DNA of 64,000 bases, from NCBI RefSeq assembly GCF_031585635.1, contig NZ_CP134195.1, positions 124,001 through 188,000 of the forward strand, read 5' to 3'. The position numbers and the translations under genes were made by a program. Positions 1 to 8,617 of this stretch are shown in pieces; the first letter of the stretch is position 1; each line of letters opens with the position of its first letter. The DNA comes from Paraburkholderia sp. FT54. GTDB taxonomy: Bacteria; Pseudomonadota; Gammaproteobacteria; Burkholderiales; Burkholderiaceae. The notes under the pieces are model-generated. The model was not told the origin of the DNA and ran no database searches. It was given only the letters and a program-made list of their open reading frames with translations.

Positions 1-542
1 AGCGCGAACACCGCGAAAGCGAAGGCGATCCACACGTCAAAGGCCGGATTCGCCAGCAGCAGCGCGCGATTGCCCGGCGCCGCATGATGACCAACGTGCC
101 GAAGGCCGACGTGGTGGTGACCAACCCGACGCACTTCGCCGTGGCGCTGCAATACACCGACGGCGAGATGCGCGCGCCGAAGGTCGTCGCCAAGGGCGTG
201 AACCTGGTGGCGGCGCGGATTCGCGCAATCGCGGCCGAAAACAACGTGCCGTTGCTGGAAGCGCCGCCGCTCGCGCGGGCGCTGTATCACAACGTGGAAC
301 TGGACCGCGAGATTCCGGGCCCGCTGTATAGCGCGGTCGCCGAAGTGCTCGCGTGGGTGTATCAGTTGCGGCGCTTCAAGGCCGAAGGCGGCGACGTGCC
401 GCTCGCGCCAACCGAACTCGACGTGCCCGCGGAATTCGACAAGGGCGGTGTATCGGATGACGAAGCCGACCAGGAAGCCGCCGACACGCTCAACCCCGCT
501 ACCAACCCAGATAACGACGACGCTTCAGGAGCTTCCGCATGA
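1..542 (+). CDS. flhB: FlhB, flagellar export gate/switch protein (3' part)
   Basis: Only the C-terminal part of the gene is in the window; the frame is open from base 3 and ends in TGA at 540-542. FlhB is an inner-membrane protein of the flagellar type III export gate that switches substrate class after self-cleavage. The segment begins in the cytoplasmic linker (EHRESEGDPHVKGRIRQ) and contains the NPTH autocleavage motif at about bases 132-143, followed by the typical FlhB-CC region (AKGVNLVAARIR, LARALY, IPGPLY, VAEVLAWVYQL). An acidic tail of about 50 residues extends past the conserved core. The stop overlaps the flhA start by four bases (ATGA), implying translational coupling. Confidence 0.97.
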   Translation, partial: REHRESEGDPHVKGRIRQQQRAIARRRMMTNVPKADVVVTNPTHFAVALQYTDGEMRAPKVVAKGVNLVAARIRAIAAENNVPLLEAPPLARALYHNVELDREIPGPLYSAVAEVLAWVYQLRRFKAEGGDVPLAPTELDVPAEFDKGGVSDDEADQEAADTLNPATNPDNDDASGASA

Positions 543-2641
543 ACGCCCGCGCCGGTTTCCTCGCTCGACGGCCGGATGCGTTGAGCGGCACCAATTTGCG
601 CGCCCTCGCCGGGCCGGTGCTGATCTGCATGATCCTCGGCATGATGATTTTGCCGTTGCCGCCGTTCCTGCTCGACCTGCTGTTCACTTTCAACATCGCG
701 CTCTCGGTGATGGTGCTGCTGGTCAGCATGTACACGATGAAGCCGCTCGACTTTGCCGCGTTCCCGAGCGTGCTGCTGTTCTCGACGTTGCTGCGCCTCT
801 CGCTGAACGTGGCGTCCACGCGGGTCGTGCTGCTCGAAGGCCACACCGGTCCGGACGCGGCCGGCCAGGTGATCGAGTCGTTCGGCCACTTCCTCGTGGG
901 TGGCAACTTCGCGGTCGGTATCGTCGTCTTTGTCATTTTGATGGTGATCAACTTCATGGTGATCACCAAGGGCGCGGGGCGGATCGCGGAAGTCTCCGCG
1001 CGCTTCACACTCGATGCGATGCCCGGCAAGCAGATGGCGATCGACGCCGACCTGAATGCCGGCCTCATCAACGAAGAACAGGCGCGCAAGCGTCGCATGG
1101 AAGTCGCGCAGGAAGCCGAGTTCTACGGCTCGATGGACGGCGCGAGCAAGTTCGTGCGCGGCGACGCGATCGCCGGTCTGCTGATCATGGTGATCAACAT
1201 TCTCGGCGGCTTGATTGTCGGGATGGTCCAGCACGGCATGGACTTCGCGTCCGCGGGCAAGAACTACACGCTGCTGACGATCGGTGACGGCCTCGTCGCG
1301 CAGATCCCGTCGCTGGTGATTTCGACGGCGGCCGGCGTGATCGTTTCGCGCGTCGCGACCAATGAAGACATCGGCACGCAGCTCACCGGCCAGCTGTTCA
1401 CGAATCCACGCGTGCTGATCATCACCGGCTGCATTCTCGTGCTGATGGGCCTGATTCCTGGCATGCCGCACTTCGCGTTTCTGATTCTCGGCGGCGGTCT
1501 GATCCAGCTTGGCCGCACGATGAAAAAGCGCGCCGAGGAACGCAAGAACACGACGGCGCTCGTCGATGTCGCACCGGCCGCGATGGCGCCGGTCGAAAAC
1601 ACCGAAGCGAGCTGGGACGACGTGACGATGATCGACACGCTCGGCCTCGAAGTCGGCTACCGGCTGATTCCGCTCGTCGACAAGAACTCGGACGGCGAAC
1701 TGCTCAAGCGGATCAAGAGCATCCGCAAGAAGTTCGCGCAGGAGATCGGCTTTCTGCCGCCGGTCATTCATATTCGTGACAACCTGGAATTGCGGCCGAA
1801 CGGCTATCGCATTGCGCTCAAGGGCGTCGAAGTGGGCGTCGGCGAAGCGTATCCGGGTCAGTGGCTGGCGATCAATCCGGGCCAGGTCTCCGCCGCGCTG
1901 CCGGGCACGCCGACGCAAGACCCCGCGTTCGGTTTGCCGGCCATCTGGATCGACACGAACCTGCGCGAACAGGCGCAGGTGTACGGTTACACGGTGGTCG
2001 ATTCGAGCACGGTGGTGGCGACGCACCTGAACCATCTCGTGGTCACGCACGCGTCGGAACTGCTCGGCCGCCGCGAAGTACAGGCGCTGCTCGAACGGAT
2101 GCAGAAGGACACGCCGTCGCTCGTCGACGACCTGGTGCCGAAGTCGCTGCCGCTCACCACGCTGCAAAAGGTGCTGCAAAACCTGCTGGAAGAAGGCGTG
2201 CCGATTCGCGACATGCGCACGATCCTCGAAGCGCTCTCCGAACACACGCCGAAGATCACCGACGCGCACGATCTCACCGCCGCCGTGCGCCTCGCGCTGG
2301 GTCGCGCGATCACGCAGCAATGGTTCCCGGGCGTCGGCGATATGCAGGTGATGGGCCTCGATTCGAATCTCGAACGGGTGCTCTCGCAGGCGCTCTCGAC
2401 CGGCGCCAATCCGGGTCTCGAGCCGGGCCTCGCGCATACGCTGCTCAACGAAACCCAGAAGGCGATGACGCGTCAGCAGAACCTCGGGCTCGCGCCCGTG
2501 CTGCTGGTGCAGCATGCACTGCGGCCGATGCTTGCGCGCTTCCTGCGCCGCAGCCTGCCGCAGCTGAAGGTGCTGTCGTATGCGGAAGTCCCCGACACGC
2601 GCAATATCAAGGTGGTGAATCTGATCGGCGCGCACGGCTGA
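539..2641 (+). CDS. flhA: FlhA, flagellar type III export gate protein
   Basis: 700 residues, close to the usual 690-700. FlhA forms the nonameric ring of the flagellar export gate and uses proton motive force with the FliHIJ ATPase complex. The first 330 or so residues hold a series of hydrophobic membrane segments. The conserved cytoplasmic FHIPEP loop is seen as LDAMPGKQMAIDADLNAG and EEQARKRR near residues 160-185. The rest is the soluble substrate- and chaperone-docking domain. The ATG overlaps the flhB stop, and a terminator-like hairpin follows 43 bases after the stop. Confidence 0.98.
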   Translation: MNARAGFLARRPDALSGTNLRALAGPVLICMILGMMILPLPPFLLDLLFTFNIALSVMVLLVSMYTMKPLDFAAFPSVLLFSTLLRLSLNVASTRVVLLEGHTGPDAAGQVIESFGHFLVGGNFAVGIVVFVILMVINFMVITKGAGRIAEVSARFTLDAMPGKQMAIDADLNAGLINEEQARKRRMEVAQEAEFYGSMDGASKFVRGDAIAGLLIMVINILGGLIVGMVQHGMDFASAGKNYTLLTIGDGLVAQIPSLVISTAAGVIVSRVATNEDIGTQLTGQLFTNPRVLIITGCILVLMGLIPGMPHFAFLILGGGLIQLGRTMKKRAEERKNTTALVDVAPAAMAPVENTEASWDDVTMIDTLGLEVGYRLIPLVDKNSDGELLKRIKSIRKKFAQEIGFLPPVIHIRDNLELRPNGYRIALKGVEVGVGEAYPGQWLAINPGQVSAALPGTPTQDPAFGLPAIWIDTNLREQAQVYGYTVVDSSTVVATHLNHLVVTHASELLGRREVQALLERMQKDTPSLVDDLVPKSLPLTTLQKVLQNLLEEGVPIRDMRTILEALSEHTPKITDAHDLTAAVRLALGRAITQQWFPGVGDMQVMGLDSNLERVLSQALSTGANPGLEPGLAHTLLNETQKAMTRQQNLGLAPVLLVQHALRPMLARFLRRSLPQLKVLSYAEVPDTRNIKVVNLIGAHG

Positions 2642-2684
2642 CGCGCCGAACTCACCGCGGCCTGCTTCTGGCTGATGTCTCTTG

Positions 2685-2709
2685 CCGGCGCCCATCGAGC
2701 GCCGGTTTT
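2685..2709 (+). terminator. Putative rho-independent terminator after flhA
   Basis: CCGGCGC (2685-2691) pairs with GCGCCGG (2699-2705) around a seven-base loop and is followed by TTTT. It lies 43 bases past the flhA stop. The rest of the 328-base gap before flhF (2642-2969) shows no convincing gene, so it probably carries the flhF promoter, which I could not pin down. Confidence 0.55.
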
Positions 2710-2969
2710 CATTTCGGCGCCTGACTTTTCATGCCGCAAGCAGACGGCGCAGTCCATGCCGCGTCTGCGAAAGCACCGCCGCGCGCATCGAAAAGGGAAG
2801 TTTAATACCGCCGCGCGCGTGACTTGCAACGTGTTTCCATCGCCCGAATTGCCCACGTTTAACGGTCTTTATCCATCGATCGTGACCCGACAGGTTTCGC
2901 AATAATGGCCTCAATGGGAAGCGGTATGTTGCCGGTCCGTTAGTCCGTTTACCTCATCGGGGGTCCAGC

Positions 2970-4925
2970 TTGAACATTCGTAAATTTGTCGGTGCTACCA
3001 GTCGTGATGCGCTGCGTCTCGTGCGCGAAGCGCTGGGTGCGGATGCCGTCGTACTGTCCAATCGCACGATGGACGACGGCAGCGTCGAGATCGTCGCACT
3101 GGCCGACAGCGACCTCGCCGCCATCACGCCGAAGGTTCCGCGCGCAAGCGCCGGCGCACCGCAGGCTGGGCCGATGAATGCCACGGCTGGACACCACGCA
3201 TTGGTCGCCCCGCGCGCCATGCCGGCTGCATCGACGATGCAGGCGAATCCGTATGCGAGCGGCATGCCCGATGTGTTCTCGTCGGTGTTCGGCGCAAGCC
3301 CGGAAGCCGGCGCGGAGAATTCGGGCAACAGCGCGGCCCACGCCAATTCCAGCCACGCCGACGATGACGCGAGCGACGCACCGGCCGCCGTCATGAAGCC
3401 GGCCGCGAGCGCGCCGAAGGCCGCATTGCCGGGCACGCCCAAGGCGTCGCCTGCCGCACCGGCCAAGGCGGCCGCAGCATCGCCGTCGAAGCCGGCCAGC
3501 CTCGAGCAACCGAGTGCCCGTGCCGCAGCCTCACGTCTGAACGAAGACATCCGCGCCGATCTGTCCAAAGCGGCCGGCGTGCCGGCTGCGCCTGCCGCGC
3601 CGAGCGCCGACGCGCAGACGCCGCGCACGATGGCCGAATCGAATCCGTGGCTGATCGACCACGCGCGCCGCATTGCTGCCGAACAGCAGCAGCAAGGCGC
3701 ATATAGCGCGCGTCCCGCCGCGATGACGCCGGCGGCTGCAACGGCCAGGGGTCTCGGCGCGGCCGTCGAACCGGGCAAGGCCGCCGCGCCGCAAGCCGTC
3801 GATACGCCCGACTGGGCGCGTGAAGGCGCGCAAGTCGCCGCGCGTCGCGCCGCGCAGAAGAACGCACCGCCGCCGTCCCCGAACGACGACGCCCGCACGC
3901 CCGCTTCAGTCGCCGAAGCGATCAAGACGCGCATGGAGCAGGTCGTCAACGACACCGTGATGAGCGAACTGTCGTCGATGCGCGGGATGATGGAAGAACA
4001 CTTCGCCGGCCTGCTGTGGGGCGAGCGCCAGCGCCGTAATCCGGTGCGCGCCTCGCTCACCAAGCATCTGTTCGCCGCCGGATTCTCCGCGCAGCTCGTG
4101 CAGATGATGGTCGACAACCTGCCGGACGACGTCGAGAACATGGAAGACGGCATGGACTGGGTCCGCTCGGTGCTCGATTCGAACCTGCCGGTGATGGAGG
4201 ACGAAGACTCGCTGATGGAGCGCGGCGGCGTGTTCGCGCTGATGGGCCCGACGGGTGTCGGCAAGACGACGACCACCGCCAAGCTCGCCGCGCGTTGTGT
4301 GATGCGTTTCGGCGCCAGCAAGGTCGCGCTGCTCACCACCGACAGCTACCGGATCGGCGGCCACGAACAACTGCGCATCTTCGGCAAGATTCTCGGCGTG
4401 TCGGTGCACGCGGTGAAAGACGGCGCCGACCTGCAGCTCGCGCTCTCCGAATTGCGCAACAAGCACATCGTGCTGATCGACACGATCGGCATGAGCCAGC
4501 GCGACCGCCTCGTCTCCGACCAGATCGCGATGCTGTGCCACGCCGGCCAGCCGGTGCAGCGCCTGTTGCTGCTCAACGCAACCAGCCACGGCGACACGCT
4601 CAACGAAGTCGTGCAGGCCTATCAGCGCGCGCCGGACCAGCAGCCGCTCGCCGGCTGCATTCTGACCAAGCTCGACGAAGCCACCAATCTCGGCGGCGTG
4701 CTCGATACGGTGATCCGCTACAAGCTGCCGGTGCACTACGTGTCGACCGGCCAGAAGGTGCCGGAGAATCTGTACGTCGCGACCAGAAAATTCCTGATCA
4801 AGAGCGCGTTCTGCATACCGCGCGACAACTCGCCATTCGTGCCTCACGACGACGACATTCCGGCTTTGCTGTCCGCACTGTCCGCGCGTTCCACGGCCGA
4901 ATTGCACGAGGTCCGCTTTGGATAA
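2970..4925 (+). CDS. flhF: FlhF, SRP-type GTPase controlling flagellar placement
   Basis: 651 residues starting at TTG 2970 behind a GGGG ribosome-binding stretch; the first residues (MNIRKFVGATSRDALRLVRE) are the FlhF B-domain start. FlhF is an SRP-like GTPase that recruits early flagellar components to the cell pole. A low-complexity Ala/Pro-rich linker fills about residues 55-310. The NG domain follows, with P-loop GPTGVGKT at 426-433, a DTIGMSQRD switch motif, and TKLDE near residue 568 for guanine recognition. The protein is longer than the usual 400-500 residues because of the linker. Its end overlaps flhG by eight bases. Confidence 0.95.
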   Translation: MNIRKFVGATSRDALRLVREALGADAVVLSNRTMDDGSVEIVALADSDLAAITPKVPRASAGAPQAGPMNATAGHHALVAPRAMPAASTMQANPYASGMPDVFSSVFGASPEAGAENSGNSAAHANSSHADDDASDAPAAVMKPAASAPKAALPGTPKASPAAPAKAAAASPSKPASLEQPSARAAASRLNEDIRADLSKAAGVPAAPAAPSADAQTPRTMAESNPWLIDHARRIAAEQQQQGAYSARPAAMTPAAATARGLGAAVEPGKAAAPQAVDTPDWAREGAQVAARRAAQKNAPPPSPNDDARTPASVAEAIKTRMEQVVNDTVMSELSSMRGMMEEHFAGLLWGERQRRNPVRASLTKHLFAAGFSAQLVQMMVDNLPDDVENMEDGMDWVRSVLDSNLPVMEDEDSLMERGGVFALMGPTGVGKTTTTAKLAARCVMRFGASKVALLTTDSYRIGGHEQLRIFGKILGVSVHAVKDGADLQLALSELRNKHIVLIDTIGMSQRDRLVSDQIAMLCHAGQPVQRLLLLNATSHGDTLNEVVQAYQRAPDQQPLAGCILTKLDEATNLGGVLDTVIRYKLPVHYVSTGQKVPENLYVATRKFLIKSAFCIPRDNSPFVPHDDDIPALLSALSARSTAELHEVRFG

Positions 4926-5787
4926 GCTCATTCCGGATCAGGCAGAAGGACTGCGGCGGATGTTGGCTCGCAGCAGCTCGCGCGTGATTGCGGTGACGAG
5001 CGGCTCGGCCGGTGTCGGCTCGACGACCACGGTGGTGAACCTCGCCGCGGCGCTGGCGCAGCAGGGTAAGGACGTGCTGGTGATCGACGAATGCCTCGGC
5101 GAGAAGTCGGTGAGCGCGATGCTCGGCGGCGTGCGCGGCGCAGCCAATTTCGCTGCCGTGATGCGCGGCGAGATGACGCTCGACGATGCCGCCGCGCGGC
5201 ACGCGCTCGGCTTCTCGGTGTTGGCCGCCTCGCGTGCGCACCGGGAAGGCCACACGGCCGCGGAGTTCGGCGTGCTGTTGCGCGGCTCCGCCGACGTCGT
5301 GCTGATCGACGCCCAACTCGATCCTCAAGTGCACCTATCGGCGCTCGCAATGCAGGCGCACGACGTGATGATCGTTACGCGCATGGCCGCGCAGGCGATC
5401 ACCGACGCGTACGCATGCATGAAGCGCCTGCACTATGCGCACGCCATCGCGCAGTTCCGCGTGCTGGTGAACCATGTGCAGAGCGTGAACGACGCGCATA
5501 CCGCGTTTGCCAACCTGGCCGGCGTGGCCGGGCGCTATCTGACGGTAGCGCTGGAGGACGCTGGTTGTATTGCCGCCGATGCGCGCGTGGCGCGAGCCCT
5601 GGAGTTGTCGCGTTGTGTCGTCGATGCGTTTCCGTCGACACCCGCTGCTCGCGACTTCCGGCAACTCGCCGCCCAATTGCAGTACTGGCCGATGCGGCCA
5701 GCGATGTCGTCGCAAACGCCGTGGATGGCGCCCGCGACAGTTACAGCGGCGCAACACGCCGACCAACCGTCTGCGCAGCACGCCTAG
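4918..5787 (+). CDS. flhG: FlhG/FleN-like MinD-family ATPase, P-loop degenerate
   Basis: 289 residues from TTG 4918, overlapping flhF by eight bases. FlhG pairs with FlhF to set flagellar number and stimulates the FlhF GTPase. The fold is MinD/ParA-like, with an N-terminal DQAEGLRRM helix resembling the FlhF-activating DQAxxLR motif, then the P-loop region, VLVIDE near residue 54 and VLIDAQLD near 122. The P-loop reads SGSAGVGSTTT at 28-38, whereas MinD proteins have KGGVGKT, so both signature lysines are replaced. Position and flanking motifs support the call. ATP binding is not assured. Confidence 0.88.
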   Translation: MDKLIPDQAEGLRRMLARSSSRVIAVTSGSAGVGSTTTVVNLAAALAQQGKDVLVIDECLGEKSVSAMLGGVRGAANFAAVMRGEMTLDDAAARHALGFSVLAASRAHREGHTAAEFGVLLRGSADVVLIDAQLDPQVHLSALAMQAHDVMIVTRMAAQAITDAYACMKRLHYAHAIAQFRVLVNHVQSVNDAHTAFANLAGVAGRYLTVALEDAGCIAADARVARALELSRCVVDAFPSTPAARDFRQLAAQLQYWPMRPAMSSQTPWMAPATVTAAQHADQPSAQHA

Positions 5788-5813
5788 AGCGGCACAAGGA
5801 CAAGGGGAGCACG

Positions 5814-6548
5814 ATGTATAACGCTCAGGGAAAGATTTCCCAAGCCGAAGTTCTGACGAAGTACGCACCGCTCGTGCGTCGCCTCGGCTTGCAGCTCGTC
5901 GCCAAGATGCCGGCGAGCGTCGATCTCGACGATCTGATCCAGGCCGGCATGATCGGACTGCTGGACGCGGCAGGCCGCTACAAGGAAGACCAGGGCGCGC
6001 AGTTCGAGACCTACGCCAGCCAGCGGATTCGCGGCGCAATGCTCGACGAGTTGCGCAGCAACGACTGGTTGCCGCGCAGCTTGCGGCGCACCTCGCGTGA
6101 AGTGGAAACGGCCGTGCACAAGGTGGAGCAGAATCTGGGCCGTTCGGCGAGCGAAACGGAGATCGCCGAGCATCTGCAAATGCCGCTCGACGAGTATCAG
6201 TCGATGCTGCAGGATCTGCACGGCAGCCAGCTGATCTATTACGAAGACTTCGACCGTTCGGCGGACGACGAGCCGTTTCTCGACCGCTACTGCGTCGATC
6301 ACTCGGACCCGTTGTCGGCGCTGCTCGACGACAGCCTGCGCTCGGCGCTGGTGGATGCCATTGACCGCCTGCCGGACCGCGAGAAGCTCCTGATGTCGTT
6401 GTACTACGAGCGCGGCATGAACCTGCGCGAAATCGGCGCGGTGATGGAAGTCAGCGAATCGCGGGTGTGCCAGTTGCACAGCCAGGCCGTGGCCCGTTTG
6501 CGCACGCGCTTGCGTGAGATGGCCTGGGCAAACGCCGAGGCGACCTGA
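5814..6548 (+). CDS. fliA: FliA, flagellar sigma-28 factor
   Basis: 244 residues from ATG 5814, which has an AAGGGGAG ribosome-binding site; the frame is open further upstream but that part is antisense-like and lies inside flhG. FliA directs RNA polymerase to late flagellar promoters. Region 2 is clear (DLIQAGMIGLLDAAGRY, FETYASQRIRGAMLDELR), followed by region 3 and a region 4 helix-turn-helix (MNLREIGAVMEVSESRVCQLHSQ is split across the turn). It is the last gene of flhB-flhA-flhF-flhG-fliA, 26 bases after flhG. FlgM, its anti-sigma factor, is encoded 1.9 kb away on the other strand. Confidence 0.98.
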   Translation: MYNAQGKISQAEVLTKYAPLVRRLGLQLVAKMPASVDLDDLIQAGMIGLLDAAGRYKEDQGAQFETYASQRIRGAMLDELRSNDWLPRSLRRTSREVETAVHKVEQNLGRSASETEIAEHLQMPLDEYQSMLQDLHGSQLIYYEDFDRSADDEPFLDRYCVDHSDPLSALLDDSLRSALVDAIDRLPDREKLLMSLYYERGMNLREIGAVMEVSESRVCQLHSQAVARLRTRLREMAWANAEAT

Positions 6549-6618
6549 CGCGCGCGTTCAGTGCTTCACCGCGCGAACCAATCGCCCTTATAACGGCGGC
6601 CTTGAACCTCCGCCCGCT

Positions 6619-7029
6619 TCATGCATCGGCCATTTCATGTTCCGCGGCCAGCGCCAGGAAGGCAGAGCGCGACATGCCGCGAGTCTGGGCATAAGTGTCG
6701 ATCTCATGGACCAGCACTTCGGGCAGCGAGATATTGATACGCACCGCCTTCTTCAAGGCGGGAATATTCCGAGTCGCGACGAACCCCCACGCGAAACCCG
6801 CGTACTCGGGATTTTGTCGATGCTTCTCTAACGTGAGCCGGCCGGGGATCGGCAAGCCCTCGTCGAGCAGCACATCCAGATGCGCTTCGATCGCTTCTTT
6901 CGCATTCGCATAGGCTTCTTCCAGCGTATCGCCCGCCGCATGACAACCCGGAATGTCCGGCACGATGACGCCGAACGCGTGGTCCGCGTCGCCCGATTCA
7001 ATGGCGATCGGGAAAATCAGGTTTTTCAT
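6619..7029 (-). CDS. hicB: HicB-family antitoxin
   Basis: 136 residues. The N-terminal half is a partial RNase-H-like HicB fold (FGVIVPDIPGCHAAGDTLEE, then EAIEAHLDVLLDEG). The C-terminal 40 residues form a ribbon-helix-helix DNA-binding domain (RINISLPEVLVHEIDTYA, MSRSAFLALAA). HicB antitoxins bind and neutralise HicA and repress the operon. The ATG at 7029 overlaps the hicA stop by four bases, so the two are translationally coupled in toxin-first order. The pair interrupts flagellar genes and ends 70 bases from the convergent fliA stop. Confidence 0.92.
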   Translation of the reverse strand: MKNLIFPIAIESGDADHAFGVIVPDIPGCHAAGDTLEEAYANAKEAIEAHLDVLLDEGLPIPGRLTLEKHRQNPEYAGFAWGFVATRNIPALKKAVRINISLPEVLVHEIDTYAQTRGMSRSAFLALAAEHEMADA

Positions 7030-7208
7030 TTCAGGCCCGCCTGTTTCAGGATGCTGTTCAACGTGCCGGGCGGAAGATCTTTCTTTGGATGCGGGATGGT
7101 CACGAGCCCGGCTCTTGCCGCGTGACGATAATGACGATGGCTGCCCGATACACGGACCAGCCGCCAACCCGCCGCCTGAATGAGTTTCACGACCTCGGCA
7201 CTTTTCAT
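7026..7208 (-). CDS. hicA: HicA-family mRNA interferase toxin
   Basis: 60 residues, the usual HicA size. HicA is a small double-stranded-RNA-binding-like ribonuclease that cleaves mRNA when freed from HicB. The sequence shows the family core: KLIQAAGWRLVRVSGSHRHYRH with the catalytic histidine in GSH, then VTIPHPKKDLPPGTLNSILKQAGL. A GAGGAG ribosome-binding site precedes the ATG, and TATGAT (7228-7223 on the - strand) is a plausible -10 box. This is an accessory module unrelated to flagellar assembly. Confidence 0.92.
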   Translation of the reverse strand: MKSAEVVKLIQAAGWRLVRVSGSHRHYRHAARAGLVTIPHPKKDLPPGTLNSILKQAGLK

Positions 7209-7430
7209 ACTGCACTCCTCGAATCATACACACCATTACACAACCTCGCTAGTAGACAGCACTCCGCTGATGCTCGTCCGGACGGCCTTAAAAAAGCCTG
7301 GGACGGTGGAGCGACTCAGTAAGGGGGAAGCAGTGATTTCAACGCGGCTGGGCAATCCGCGCCACCTGGCCGGATGGCTAACGCCTGGATGAAGGAGCGA
7401 GACGCGCCCGCAGGGCGGCCCTGAAAAGCA
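7209..7430. other. Intergenic region between hicA and the flgN terminator
   Basis: About 220 bases with no gene I can support. The hicA end holds its ribosome-binding site and probable -10 box. The remainder has an open - strand frame of 75 codons (7236-7463) with no recognisable motif, no good ribosome-binding site, and a C-terminal part running into other signals. It may be remnant sequence brought in with hicAB. Confidence 0.4.
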
Positions 7431-7460
7431 AAAAGGGCTCGTCAACAGACGAGCCCTTTT
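7431..7460 (-). terminator. Terminator downstream of flgN
   Basis: A perfect 12-base stem, AAAAGGGCTCGT (7431-7442) with ACGAGCCCTTTT (7449-7460), around a six-base loop. Read on the - strand it sits 58 bases after the flgN stop and ends in TTTT. The A/T-rich arms make it potentially bidirectional. Confidence 0.8.
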
Positions 7461-7518
7461 CAATACACCGGAAACGGCTGGATCCGCACGTCAGGCCATG
7501 CGGGTCCAGCGACAAACT

Positions 7519-7965
7519 CTATACGGCGGGACGCGCCGGAATCCGGCCATCCGGACCATAAAAACCGACCTTTTGCGGCACGGCCACCTGCAGCGCCGTC
7601 AGCGCCCGCTGGTTGTAGTCCATCCGCACGCGAATCAGTTCACCGTTGCTGCTATTGCAGCGGCGCGCGCGTTCGGCGGCTTTCTGCAGCAGCGACCATT
7701 GCTCGGCGACGCGCGCGTCGCTGCTGGCCGCGAACTCCATGCCGGGCCAGCCGGCCGGAAAGCCCATTTCGCCGAGTAGCCCGTCACGCGTGGCTTCGAG
7801 CTTGGCGAGCGCGCCGATCAGTTCGGTTTTCTTCTCGACGATCGGCGGCAGCAATTCCAGCGGCGACAAGGCGGTCAACGCCTTGGTTTCGAGCGTCAGA
7901 ATCGAGGCAAACGCTTCGACGGCCGAATATTCTTCGATGAGGGTGGCAAGCAGGGCGTCTTTCAT
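7519..7965 (-). CDS. flgN: FlgN, export chaperone for FlgK and FlgL
   Basis: 148 residues, typical for FlgN, and predicted to be mostly helical. FlgN is a cytoplasmic chaperone that binds the hook-filament junction proteins FlgK and FlgL and brings them to the export gate. Sequence features are an N-terminal helix with EEYSAVEAFASILTLE, a central helical pair (VEKKTELIGALAKLEATRDGL is interrupted by charged residues), and a C-terminal segment with FYGPDGR. It lies directly downstream of flgM on the same strand, the usual arrangement. Identification rests on size, position and the FlgN-type pattern. Confidence 0.9.
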   Translation of the reverse strand: MKDALLATLIEEYSAVEAFASILTLETKALTALSPLELLPPIVEKKTELIGALAKLEATRDGLLGEMGFPAGWPGMEFAASSDARVAEQWSLLQKAAERARRCNSSNGELIRVRMDYNQRALTALQVAVPQKVGFYGPDGRIPARPAV

Positions 7966-8059
7966 CTCAACAACTCGCTGAACACGACGGCTCGCGCATG
8001 ATCCGCGAGCCGGGTTTGTCGAACGTCGCCCGGCACTTCACCGTACTTCGATGCGTCGA

Positions 8060-8416
8060 TCAGTTGCCGGCCGACGAGGTTTTGCTTTGCAACAGTTCGC
8101 GCGCGGTGTTCAGCACGCCGTCGGCGATCTTGCCGGAATCGATCTTCAGCGAGCCGTCCTTGATGGCCTGCTTGATCGACTCGACGTGCGCCGTGTCGAT
8201 GTCCGCCGAGCCGGACGCCGCGAGGCTGCGCAGATGCTGCGACAGACCCGACAGGCTGACGCTGGCGTCGCCCGACCCGCTGCTGGTGGTGGTCTGCGAG
8301 GCCGTGCCCGCGCTCTGCGCGTTGCTGTTCGCGCTCGCCGCTTCGCCTTGCTGCGAGCGGGACAGAGCGTCTTTCAACGTCGGCAGATTCGAATTGGTTG
8401 TGGAATCGACTTTCAC
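8060..8416 (-). CDS. flgM: FlgM, anti-sigma-28 factor
   Basis: 118 residues. FlgM binds FliA and blocks late flagellar transcription until the hook is finished, when FlgM is exported. The N-terminal half is Ser/Thr/Gln-rich and likely disordered, as expected for an exported protein. The C-terminal half holds the sigma-binding helices (VSLSGLSQHLRSL; DTAHVESIKQAIKDGSLKID; GVLNTARELLQ). A good sigma-28 promoter ends 29 bases before the ATG, so flgM is probably autoregulated through FliA. flgN follows after 94 bases. Confidence 0.95.
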   Translation of the reverse strand: MKVDSTTNSNLPTLKDALSRSQQGEAASANSNAQSAGTASQTTTSSGSGDASVSLSGLSQHLRSLAASGSADIDTAHVESIKQAIKDGSLKIDSGKIADGVLNTARELLQSKTSSAGN

Positions 8417-8444
8417 GATTGGCTTCCTGAACGATTTGATCCTG

Positions 8445-8472
8445 ATAACGGCAACCGTTGATCAAAACTTTA
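8445..8472 (-). promoter_or_regulatory. Sigma-28 (FliA) promoter for flgM-flgN
   Basis: On the - strand, TAAAGTTT (8472-8465), 12 bases, then GCCGTTAT (8452-8445). The enterobacterial FliA consensus is TAAAGTTT-N11-GCCGATAA, so the -35 half is perfect and the -10 half differs in the last positions with one extra spacer base. It lies 29 bases upstream of flgM. Confidence 0.85.
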
Positions 8473-8617
8473 GCGCAATCGCTCCAGGTTTTGCCTTGTC
8501 TTCCACGCCGATCCGGCCCTTTGACAGCTCTGATGTCTGTGCTTCCCGCCGCGCCGCTTGCGCCCGCCGGGACGGGCGTCGCGCGGGGACCCGTCATGGC
8601 GCGCGCGCCGCCGCGGT

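Noticed and set aside
362..2695. A very long open frame on the - strand over flhA
   Set aside because: It is Arg/His-rich with no motif and exists because GC-rich codons in flhA leave the opposite frame open.
2675..2905. A 76-codon frame between flhA and flhF
   Set aside because: It starts across the terminator hairpin and has no recognisable feature.
3970..4925. DTIGMSQRD in FlhF instead of the DTAGR of SRP GTPases
   Set aside because: DT-x-GMSQRD variants are common in FlhF proteins, so this is not a defect.
7236..7463. A 75-codon - strand frame between hicA and flgN
   Set aside because: No motif, no ribosome-binding site, and it runs through the terminator stem at 7431-7460.
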